A DNA stretch of 8,372 bases from F1-60-MAGs149 sp044369995. GTDB lineage: Bacteria; Actinomycetota; Thermoleophilia; Gaiellales; F1-60-MAGs149. Below the pieces are notes generated by a model. The model did not search any database. It had not been told where the DNA came from and worked only from the letters and a program-made list of their open reading frames with translations. Positions within the stretch are counted from its first letter, which is position 1; every line of letters starts with the position of its first letter. Below, piece by piece: positions 1-5,821 of the stretch. The stretch is taken from the NCBI GenBank assembly GCA_044369995.1, contig JBILWG010000084.1, positions 1 through 8,372 on the forward strand, in the 5' to 3' direction. Position numbers and translations under genes: made by a program.

Positions 1-727
1 GCTGGGGATCCTCGCCGTACTCGTCGCCGCGGCGCTGCTGTTGGTGCTGATCGCAGTGCGCGGCCAACTGGGACGCCCCGACGCCAAGGCCCGCTTCCGG
101 CACATGTTCTCGAACAACCGCGCCGTCAACCTCCTCGCCGCGGCCCGCATCTTCCTGTTCGCGTCACGTGACGTGTGGTTCGTCGTCGGCCTTCCCGTCT
201 TCCTCCGCAGCGTGCTGGGCTGGAGCTTCTGGGAGGTCGGCGGCTTCATGGCGATCTGGGTGATCGGCTACGGGATCGTCCAGGCCTTCGCCCCGCAGCT
301 GCTGCGTCGATCCGGTCGGCCGACCGGATTCACCGCGGCGTGGCTGGCCTTCGTGCTGGCGCTGCTGCCCGCGGGCATCGCGATCGCCTTGGCCGCGAAC
401 GTCGACCCCGCGATCGCGCTCGTCGTCGGCCTGATCGTCTTCGGCATCGTCTTCGCGCTCAACTCCGCCGTGCACTCGTTCCTGATCCTGCACTACGCCG
501 ACGGCGACAAGGTGGCGATGAACGTCGGCTTCTACTACATGGCCAACGCGGGCGGGCGTCTGGCGGGCACCATCCTGTCGGGCCTGCTCTACCAATGGCA
601 GGGCCTCGAGGCGTGCCTCTGGGCGTCGGCCGCGATGGTGCTGGCGGCGGGAGCGATCTCGCTGCTCCTGCCCCGCGACCAAGCGCGTGCGGGCGCCGAT
701 GCAGACATGACTCCCGCGCGGGTGTGA
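1..727 (+). CDS. arsJ: ArsJ-like organoarsenical efflux MFS transporter, 3' part (5' end outside window)
   Basis: The reading frame is open from base 2 to the TGA at 725-727, giving 241 residues of a membrane protein whose start lies left of the window. The family is usually about 400 residues, so roughly the C-terminal 60% is present. It shows about seven hydrophobic segments. The stretch at visible residues 40-68, including RAVNLLAAARIFLF and RDVWFVVGLP, then WSFWEVGGF and WVIGYGIVQ, then GFYYMANAGGRLAGT, matches my recollection of the ArsJ family closely. ArsJ proteins are inner-membrane exporters of 1-arseno-3-phosphoglycerate, which a partner glyceraldehyde-3-phosphate dehydrogenase makes from arsenate; that partner, if present, should lie to the left. 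The frame ends inside an inverted repeat, so the last residues (MTPARV) may come from repeat sequence. MFS membership is near certain; the ArsJ assignment rests on remembered motifs without a search. Confidence 0.78.
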   Translation, partial: LGILAVLVAAALLLVLIAVRGQLGRPDAKARFRHMFSNNRAVNLLAAARIFLFASRDVWFVVGLPVFLRSVLGWSFWEVGGFMAIWVIGYGIVQAFAPQLLRRSGRPTGFTAAWLAFVLALLPAGIAIALAANVDPAIALVVGLIVFGIVFALNSAVHSFLILHYADGDKVAMNVGFYYMANAGGRLAGTILSGLLYQWQGLEACLWASAAMVLAAGAISLLLPRDQARAGADADMTPARV

Positions 728-759
728 TGTCCCCATTTCAGGACATCACACCCGCGCGG
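714..759. terminator. Perfect 19-bp inverted repeat, probable bidirectional terminator
   Basis: Bases 714-732 and 741-759 are perfect reverse complements (19 of 19) around an 8-base loop at 733-740. The structure lies where the transporter gene (ending 727) and the convergent etfA (ending 774) meet, which is where a shared terminator belongs. No T-rich tract follows either arm, so it is not a textbook intrinsic terminator, but U-less hairpins are common in high-GC actinobacteria. The left arm contains the transporter's last codons and its stop. Bases 713-722 (CCCGCGCGGG) are also palindromic by themselves. Confidence 0.75.
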
Positions 760-773
760 AACGTCAATCCGCT

Positions 774-1751
774 CTAGCCGCGCGCCTTGATCAGCGCGGT
801 CAGCGCCGGCACGATGGTGTTGAGATCGCCGACGATGCCGAAGTCGGCGTAGTCGAAGATCGGCGCGTTCTTGTCCTTGTTGATCGCGACGATCGTGCCC
901 GAGCCCTGCATGCCGACCTTGTGCTGGATCGCGCCCGAGATGCCGCAGGCGATGTACAGCTTCGGCGAGACCGTCTTGCCGGTCTGGCCAACCTGGGCGC
1001 TGTAGGGATACCAGCCGGCGTCGACGACGGCGCGCGTCGCGGCGACGGCACCGCCGAAGGCGGCGGCGCACTCCTCGATCGGGCCGAAGCCCGCGGCGTC
1101 GCCGAGCCCGCGGCCACCGGCCACGAGCACGTCGGCGGCGCCGATATCCGGACCGGAATCCTCGGCATCCTCATGGCCGACCAGCTGGACGGCCTGCGAG
1201 TACGCCTTGAAGGTCGGCGAGAAGCGCTCGACCGGGGCAGATCCGCCGTTGCCCTCCGTCGCCGCGAAGGCGTTGGCGCGGGTAACGACGACGCCCACCG
1301 GTGTCGTGAACCCGCAGTGCGCGAGCACGGAATCGCCGAGGCCCGAGCGTCGGGTCACGAGCGCGCCACCCTCGGCGTGCAGCTCGACGGCGTCGATCAC
1401 GATGCCGGCGCCGAGGCGCGCCGCCAGGCCCGCCATCGCGTCGGCCGTCATGATCGAGGCACCTGCGAGCCAATAGCGATACTGGCCGCTCTCCTGCGCC
1501 GCGGCGCAGGCGTCGACGACGGGCTGGGCGATACCGCTCGCCAGTGCCGCGTCATCGGCGACCCGCACCTTCGATGCGCCGAAACCGCCGAGGACGCCCA
1601 TGGCAGCGTCGTCCAGGCCGGCGCCGCAGACGATCGCCTCGACCGGCTCACCGAGCGCAGCACCGAGACGGGCGGCCTCCTCGAGCACGCCGAGGGAGCC
1701 CTTGGCGAGCTCGCCCCCCTGCACCTCACAGAGAACTGCGATGCCAGCCAT
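774..1751 (-). CDS. etfA: Electron transfer flavoprotein subunit alpha
   Basis: This encodes 325 residues, the usual length for the family. EtfA with EtfB forms a soluble FAD-containing heterodimer that takes electrons from acyl-CoA and related dehydrogenases and passes them to ETF:quinone oxidoreductase. The N-terminal alpha/beta domain begins GIAVLCEVQGGELAKGS. The C-terminal FAD-binding domain (about residues 205-325) contains GGRGLGD (212-218), TRAVVDAGW (239-247), QVGQTGKTVSP (253-263), the family signature LYIACGISGAIQH (265-277) and INKD (290-293). All FAD-contact motifs look intact. The ATG overlaps the etfB stop by one base (TAATG), so the two subunits are probably translationally coupled. 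A purine-rich AAGGTGG lies just upstream inside etfB. The gene ends 14 bases from the inverted repeat shared with the convergent transporter. Which dehydrogenases it serves cannot be read from this window. Confidence 0.97.
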   Translation of the reverse strand: MAGIAVLCEVQGGELAKGSLGVLEEAARLGAALGEPVEAIVCGAGLDDAAMGVLGGFGASKVRVADDAALASGIAQPVVDACAAAQESGQYRYWLAGASIMTADAMAGLAARLGAGIVIDAVELHAEGGALVTRRSGLGDSVLAHCGFTTPVGVVVTRANAFAATEGNGGSAPVERFSPTFKAYSQAVQLVGHEDAEDSGPDIGAADVLVAGGRGLGDAAGFGPIEECAAAFGGAVAATRAVVDAGWYPYSAQVGQTGKTVSPKLYIACGISGAIQHKVGMQGSGTIVAINKDKNAPIFDYADFGIVGDLNTIVPALTALIKARG

Positions 1752-2536
1752 TACGCGACCACCTTCTTCTCGAGCAGGAACGCGACGAGCTGCTCGGCAG
1801 CGGAGCCGTCGTCCTCAATGACAATCGTGTCGCCGCGACCCTCGGGCTTCGAGAGCCCCCCGATCGTCGTACCGGCGCCAGCGGCACCGACCGTGCTGGC
1901 ATCAACGCCGAGATCGGCGAGCGAGATGACCTCGTGCGGCTTGCGCTTGGCGCCCATGATCGCGGGCAGCGGGGGATACCGCGGGTCGTTGATCGCGTCG
2001 GAGACCGACACGACACACGGCGTCGTGGCCTTGACGGTGTCGTAGCCCGTTTCGACCTGGCGCTTGACGGTGACCGCACCGTCGCCCAACTCGATCGACG
2101 CCGCCTGCGTGACGCACGGCAGTTCGAGCAGCTCGGCGACCATGCCGGCCATCACGTAGGACTCGGAGTCGGCGGCCTGCTGGCCGAGCAGGATCAGGTC
2201 GAACTCGCCGCGCCGGAGCGCCGCCGCCAGAATGCGAGCCGTGCCGAGCAGGTCGCTGCCCGCTGCGGCTTCGTCGGCGATGTGGACGGACTGATCGCCG
2301 CCCTGCGCGAGCGCACGGTCGACGGAACGACCGGCACTCTCGGGTCCGACCGTCACGATCGTGATCTCGGTGTCGGGCGCCGGGCCCTCCTTGATCTGGA
2401 CGGCCGCCTCGATCGCGTGCCGATCGTACGGGTTGAGCGTGTTCTCGCCGCTGCGGACGAGTCGCTTGGTGCCCTCATCGATCCGCTTCTCGGCGGTCGG
2501 GTCCGGGACTTCCTTGACGCAGATCGCGATGCGCAC
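1751..2536 (-). CDS. etfB: Electron transfer flavoprotein subunit beta
   Basis: This encodes 261 residues from a GTG start. The protein begins (M)RIAICVKEVPDP, the classic EtfB N-terminus. An upstream ATG at 2566 would add ten residues (MPTASSGGEH), but the GTG at 2536 has a perfect AGGAGG seven bases before it and starts exactly where the family begins, so I chose the GTG. Other marks are LNPYDRHAIEAA (34-45), VTVGPE (61-66), the nucleotide-binding DLILLGQQAADSES (113-126), and the beta signature region at about 157-178 ending ATTPCVVSV. EtfB supplies the AMP-binding half and the docking surface for partner dehydrogenases. It is the first gene of the etfBA pair and lies 63 bases downstream of a small co-directional gene, with which it might share a transcript. 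Confidence 0.96.
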   Translation of the reverse strand: MRIAICVKEVPDPTAEKRIDEGTKRLVRSGENTLNPYDRHAIEAAVQIKEGPAPDTEITIVTVGPESAGRSVDRALAQGGDQSVHIADEAAAGSDLLGTARILAAALRRGEFDLILLGQQAADSESYVMAGMVAELLELPCVTQAASIELGDGAVTVKRQVETGYDTVKATTPCVVSVSDAINDPRYPPLPAIMGAKRKPHEVISLADLGVDASTVGAAGAGTTIGGLSKPEGRGDTIVIEDDGSAAEQLVAFLLEKKVVA

Positions 2537-2543
2537 GTGTTCG

Positions 2544-2549
2544 CCTCCT
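2544..2549 (-). promoter_or_regulatory. Ribosome binding site that decides the etfB start
   Basis: Read on the minus strand, AGGAGG is followed by seven bases and the GTG at 2536-2534. This is a full anti-16S match at optimal spacing. It overrules the longer frame beginning with the ATG at 2566, which would have this site inside its coding region. Confidence 0.85.
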
Positions 2550-2599
2550 GAAGATGCCGTAGGCAACGATACCTAACCGCGCAAGGTGATTCGCCGGGC

Positions 2600-2875
2600 T
2601 CAGGCCGCGCGGCTGAACGGGCCCCGCACCCGCGCCCAGCGGCGAGGCCGGACGGCGGCCGCATCGGGGACCGAGGCACCACGGGCCACGGCGATGCCGG
2701 CGGCGACGATCGACTCCTCGATGCAGCCGGCGCGACGGAGGATCGTGCTGGCCAGGGCGATCTCCTCGGCCGGCGAGCTGTCGTCCTCGACGATGCCGCG
2801 CGCCAGCTCGATGGCGACCTCGCGACGATGGGCGCCCTGGTCCATCAGGTAGCAGGCTGCACGGGCTGCGCTCAT
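2600..2875 (-). CDS. Small conserved-looking hypothetical protein, 91 aa
   Basis: I do not recognise this protein. The frame runs 91 codons with mainly G/C third positions, and its codon pattern fits coding better than the overlapping plus-strand frame. The predicted product is soluble, with no signal peptide or membrane segment. The first ~55 residues look helical, alternating acidic and basic stretches (REVAIELARGIVEDD, then EEIALASTILRRAG). The last ~20 residues are rich in Arg, Pro and Trp (RPRRWARVRGPF). There are two cysteines. A weak GGTAGG lies about eight bases upstream of the ATG. It precedes etfB by 63 bases on the same strand and is divergent from the phosphate operon. It could be cotranscribed with etfBA, but nothing in the sequence links it to flavoprotein function. 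Confidence 0.6.
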   Translation of the reverse strand: MSAARAACYLMDQGAHRREVAIELARGIVEDDSSPAEEIALASTILRRAGCIEESIVAAGIAVARGASVPDAAAVRPRRWARVRGPFSRAA

Positions 2876-3130
2876 GGCCTCAACCTACCCCCGGACCGCG
2901 GCCGAGTGGTCACCGGGCGGCAGTCTGAACAGAACGTTTACGTCCTCGTTCACCGCTCTCGAAGCCCTGTCGTTCGGGCAATCTCGTCGCCTTCCTCCCG
3001 AAATGTGAACCCACCAGAGCACCTTCACCAGTCCGGAACGCAACCAGCCCGATCGCTTCACCCATCGATCTCCACCCGCTCCGTACGGTGGTGCGTGACC
3101 GCGACACCCGCGGGATCCCCAAGGAGGATC
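2876..3130. promoter_or_regulatory. Divergent intergenic region with GTTCACC-like repeats (candidate Pho control region)
   Basis: This 255-bp region separates the minus-strand small gene from the plus-strand phosphate operon and must hold the operon promoter. It contains GTTTAC (2936-2941) and GTTCACC (2948-2954) spaced 12 bases apart, an inverted copy GTGAACC (3005-3011), and two CTTCACC copies (3023-3029 and 3056-3062) exactly 33 bases apart. In Streptomyces, PhoP binds direct repeats resembling GTTCACC at 11-base spacing upstream of pst. The spacing here is not a clean 11-base ladder, and I could not identify convincing -35 and -10 boxes. The call therefore rests on hexamer clustering plus gene context. 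Confidence 0.4.
3121..3127 (+). promoter_or_regulatory. Ribosome binding site of the first pst-operon gene
   Basis: AAGGAGG lies three bases before the ATG at 3131. The match is strong, although the spacing is short. It marks the ATG as the true start within a frame that is open much further upstream, and the protein from this ATG begins with a proper signal peptide. Confidence 0.75.
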
Positions 3131-3856
3131 ATGAACCGGAAAGGTCGTCTCATCGCGCTCGGCATCTGCGCGGCGATCGGCGCGGCGTTCGCTGTGCCGT
3201 CGATCGTCGGAGCAGACGCACCCGTTCCGCTCGCCCGCAACTCCTACGCCGTCAGCGGCTTCAAGGTGTCGCCCGAGGGCAAGCAGCCCCGCTCGATCGT
3301 GCCCACCAACAGCAAGGGCAAGTTCCCGCTGCGCACGATGGACCTGAGCCAGGTGCCGTGGGGCACCACGGTGACCGGCGTCATCGGCATCGAGTTCGTC
3401 AACCCGAGCAACTGCGGCTCGTCGCCGGCGTTCACCTACAGCGCCACCAGCCGGGCGTGCCAGAACGCGTACGGCGCGGCAGTCTCGTACCCGCTGCAGC
3501 TGCCCAAGCCGCTGCGCGCGGCGAAGGTCGGCATCCTCGGCGGCCTGAACGAGAACGGCGACTGCGCCGGCTCGTTCGACAAGCCGTCGGCTCCTCCCGG
3601 CTTCCTCTGCGTCTACCCGGGCAACACCGGTTCGGCCGCTGAGTACTTCGACAAGAGCGAGGCCGACATCTTCAACATCTCGAAGAACGGCGACGGCGCC
3701 TACGCCGTCGAGGTCTACCCGCTCACGGGCAACGCCTCGAAGCACGGCTTCCGCGTGACCGCGCAGGGCGCGATCGCCGGCCCGGCCAAGTTCTACGGCA
3801 CGTGGGCCTACACGGCTCCCGCCAAGGAAATCCCCCTCACGGAGCCAGCCTCCTAG
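3131..3856 (+). CDS. Secreted four-cysteine protein of unknown function, first gene of the pst operon
   Basis: This encodes 241 residues. Residues 1-30 form a Sec signal peptide: basic MNRKGR, a hydrophobic core, and likely cleavage after ADA. There is no lipobox, so the product is exported and not lipid-anchored by this route. The mature part has four cysteines (C95, C110, C145, C160), consistent with two disulfides, and no further membrane segment. It seems rich in beta strands, Gly, Pro and Ser. Local marks are FVNPSNCGSSP, NENGDCAGSF, FLCVYPGNTG and, near the end, FYGTWAYTAP. I recall similar Cys-plus-LCVY and GTWAVTAP-like patterns in uncharacterised actinobacterial exported proteins, but I cannot name a family. 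It is not a PstS paralogue: the GSTG, SGGGSGAG and SGTR phosphate-binding motifs are absent. It ends 30 bases before pstS on the same strand, so a shared transcript and a role outside the membrane in phosphate acquisition are plausible inferences. Confidence 0.85.
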   Translation: MNRKGRLIALGICAAIGAAFAVPSIVGADAPVPLARNSYAVSGFKVSPEGKQPRSIVPTNSKGKFPLRTMDLSQVPWGTTVTGVIGIEFVNPSNCGSSPAFTYSATSRACQNAYGAAVSYPLQLPKPLRAAKVGILGGLNENGDCAGSFDKPSAPPGFLCVYPGNTGSAAEYFDKSEADIFNISKNGDGAYAVEVYPLTGNASKHGFRVTAQGAIAGPAKFYGTWAYTAPAKEIPLTEPAS

Positions 3857-3886
3857 GCCCCTCCGACCACGCAGAAAGGCACACTC

Positions 3887-4732
3887 ATGAAGAAGCGACT
3901 CCTCATCCTCGTCGCCGCCCTGATGGCCACCATGGTCGTCACCGCGCCGGCGTTCGCCGTCACCAAGATCGTCACCGGCGGCTCGACGGGCCTCCAGATC
4001 CTCGGCTCCGCCCTCGCGGCGCAGTACGGCAAGGACACGGGCGGCAAGTACCGCGTCACCGTCTCCGGCGGCGGCTCGGGCGCCGGCCAGACCGGTGCCG
4101 CCAACGGCACGTTCCAGATCGGCAACTCGTCGTCGGACAAGTCGTCCTCGACGCCGGCCGGTCTGACCTTCACCCCGATCACGAAGGAGCCCTTCGCGAT
4201 CATCGTCAACAAGTCCAACCCGATCAAGGGCCTGACGGCCGCTCAGGTCAAGGCCATCTTCTCCGGCCAGGTGACCAACTGGAAGGACGTCGGCTGGGCG
4301 CAGGGCGGGGCGATCAAGTGCTTCTCGCGCGTCGCCACCTCCGGCACCCGCCAGTCGTTCCAGAAGCTCTTCCTGGGCAGCATCAGCACGCCCGTGTCGA
4401 ACTCGTGCCCGGCGCTCGCGTCGAACGCGCTCGACCGCTCGGCGGTAGCCAACTCGAAGTCGGGGATCGCGTTCGTGACGTACGCGTACACCGTCGGCTC
4501 GGGCGGCGCGACCGTCAAGACGCTGCCGATCGACGGCGTCGCCCCGTCGCTGACCAACGTGGTCAGCAACAAGTACAAGTTCTGGAACTGCCAGTACTTC
4601 GTCACCAAGGGCGACCCCGCCGGTGACGTGGCCACCTACATCAACTGGGTGCGCAGCGCGAAGGGCGCGGCGATCATCAAGGCCTACGCCGTCCCGTTCA
4701 CGGGCACCTACGACCAGTGCATCGCGGGCTAA
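3887..4732 (+). CDS. pstS: Phosphate ABC transporter substrate-binding protein PstS
   Basis: This encodes 281 residues. A Sec signal peptide (residues 1-24, MKKRLL then a hydrophobic core, cleavage after AFA) exports it. Mature PstS binds inorganic phosphate outside the membrane and delivers it to PstC-PstA. Family motifs are GGSTG (31-35), SGGGSGAGQ (60-68), IGNSSSDK (78-85), KEPFAIIVNKSNP (100-112), IFSGQVTNWKDVG (124-136) and ATSGTRQSF (150-158). The GST, SSSDK and SGTR elements correspond to the usual phosphate-contact loops. Four cysteines (C145, C174, C235, C278) could form disulfides. Unlike most Gram-positive PstS proteins, the leader has no lipobox cysteine, so the mature protein should be free unless held by a partner. 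GAAAGG seven to twelve bases before the ATG can serve as ribosome binding site. A strong hairpin follows the stop. Binding of a related oxyanion is possible, but context favours phosphate. Confidence 0.95.
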   Translation: MKKRLLILVAALMATMVVTAPAFAVTKIVTGGSTGLQILGSALAAQYGKDTGGKYRVTVSGGGSGAGQTGAANGTFQIGNSSSDKSSSTPAGLTFTPITKEPFAIIVNKSNPIKGLTAAQVKAIFSGQVTNWKDVGWAQGGAIKCFSRVATSGTRQSFQKLFLGSISTPVSNSCPALASNALDRSAVANSKSGIAFVTYAYTVGSGGATVKTLPIDGVAPSLTNVVSNKYKFWNCQYFVTKGDPAGDVATYINWVRSAKGAAIIKAYAVPFTGTYDQCIAG

Positions 4733-4750
4733 CCACCTGACGATGCGACC

Positions 4751-4780
4751 GCGGGGGTCGGGCTGCGGCCCGACCCCCGC
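4751..4780 (+). terminator. GC-rich hairpin with UNCG-type loop between pstS and pstC
   Basis: Bases 4751-4763 and 4768-4780 are a perfect 13-bp inverted repeat closing a four-base loop. In RNA this reads C(UGCG)G, a member of the very stable cUNCGg tetraloop class. No U tract follows. It sits 18 bases after the pstS stop and 15 bases before the pstC ATG. Hairpins placed after binding-protein genes in ABC transporter operons commonly attenuate readthrough or protect the upstream mRNA, giving more binding protein than permease. That role here is inferred from position. Confidence 0.75.
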
Positions 4781-4795
4781 TCACCCTCCCCCACC

Positions 4796-5821
4796 ATGGC
4801 CACCTTCACCCGCCCTCTGCAGACGCCGACACCGTCGGCCGCCCCCTCGGGTGCCCGCGCCGACGCGGTCTTCCGCGGTCTGCTGATCGCCATCGCGGCC
4901 TTCATGCTGCTGGTGATCGGCGCGATCGCCGTCTTCGTCTTCTACACCGGCTGGCCGTCCTTCTCGGCCAACGGCCTGGCCTGGTTCGGCACGGGCGACG
5001 ACCCGCTCGACGTCCAGCTCGGCAACTCGTTCCTCGGTGATCCCGAGACCGGGGAGCCGTCGACGACGCTCAACGCCTGGCCGGCGATTCTCGGCACGCT
5101 GCTCACCACGGGTGGCGCCCTGCTGATCTCGTTCCCGTTCGCGCTGCTCGCGGCGATCTTCATCGCCGAGCTGGCGCCGAAGCGCCTCGCCGCGATCCTC
5201 GACCCGATCGTGTCGGTGCTCGCCGCCACGCCGTCGGTCATCTACGGCCTGTTCGCGATCCTCGTCTTGGCGCCGCGCATCGAGCGCAACCTGATCCCCA
5301 AGGAGCAGGCAGAGGAGCTGTCCGCCGTCGTCACGCTGACGGGCGCGAACGTCCTGCTTGGCATCCTCGTCCTGTCGCTGATGATCGCGCCGCTGATGGT
5401 CGCGATCTTCGCCGACGCGCTGCGGGCCGTGCCGACCAAGTGGAAGGAGGGCGCGATCGCCCTCGGCTGCGACGAGTGGCGGATGACGCGGCGCGTCTCG
5501 CTCCGCGCGATCCGCCCCGCCCTCGTGGCCGGCACGACGCTCGCGATGGGCCGTGCCGTCGGCGAGGCGATCGCGCTGTCGATGGCGACCGGCTCGATCG
5601 GCTTCGTCCCCAACCCGCTCGACGGCTACTTCTTCTTCCTCGAGCCGGTCCGCACGATGGCCTCCTCGATCGTCGACTACTCGGAGGGCTTCGAGTCGCC
5701 GGAGCTGAAGGCGAACCTGTTCGCCTTCGGCGTGATCCTGCTGATCACCACCGCCACGCTGACGATCGGGGCGAAGATCGCCTCGCGCTCCGCCGAGCGC
5801 CGCCTCGGAGGGGGGCAGTAA
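4796..5821 (+). CDS. pstC: Phosphate ABC transporter permease PstC
   Basis: This encodes 341 residues of one half of the phosphate channel in the cytoplasmic membrane. A Pro/Ala/Ser-rich N-terminal tail (1-25) precedes the first membrane span (about 27-51). An extracytoplasmic segment of about 45 residues follows (WFGTGDDP, GDPETGEPS), then five further hydrophobic spans from about residue 97. The coupling (EAA) loop that docks on PstB lies at about 209-238, with WKEGAIALGCDEW and AIRPAL, followed by MGRAVGEAIAL (251-261), a typical PstC mark. Length suits the family. The ATG at 4796 is the only reasonable start: no in-frame ATG or GTG lies between it and pstS, and the next Met is inside the first span. 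No Shine-Dalgarno sequence is visible in the C-rich bases between the hairpin and the ATG, so translation may be weak. The stop overlaps the pstA ATG by one base (TAATG). Confidence 0.95.
   Translation: MATFTRPLQTPTPSAAPSGARADAVFRGLLIAIAAFMLLVIGAIAVFVFYTGWPSFSANGLAWFGTGDDPLDVQLGNSFLGDPETGEPSTTLNAWPAILGTLLTTGGALLISFPFALLAAIFIAELAPKRLAAILDPIVSVLAATPSVIYGLFAILVLAPRIERNLIPKEQAEELSAVVTLTGANVLLGILVLSLMIAPLMVAIFADALRAVPTKWKEGAIALGCDEWRMTRRVSLRAIRPALVAGTTLAMGRAVGEAIALSMATGSIGFVPNPLDGYFFFLEPVRTMASSIVDYSEGFESPELKANLFAFGVILLITTATLTIGAKIASRSAERRLGGGQ

Noticed and set aside
1493..1510. Perfect 18-bp palindrome CCTGCGCCGCGGCGCAGG inside etfA
   Set aside because: It lies in the middle of conserved coding sequence for an Ala-rich stretch (ACAAAQ) and is explained by GCC/GCG alanine codons; no position-based reason to call it a site.
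921..2551. Long plus-strand open frames opposite etfA and etfB
   Set aside because: Their translations are Arg/Ala-rich and patternless, and both flavoprotein genes on the minus strand carry full family motifs and ribosome binding sites.
2586..2852. Plus-strand 88-codon frame opposite the small 91-residue gene
   Set aside because: No Shine-Dalgarno sequence, Arg/Ala/Ser-rich translation, and poorer third-position bias than the minus-strand frame.
3084..3089. TACGGT as a -10 box for the pst operon with TTCACC (3057-3062) as -35
   Set aside because: The spacing is 21 bases, too long for a standard housekeeping promoter, and neither hexamer is a good consensus match.
4743..4886. Possible upstream ORF starting at the ATG at 4743 through the hairpin and into pstC out of frame
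   Set aside because: No ribosome binding site, Pro-rich patternless product, and its start is next to the base of a strong hairpin.
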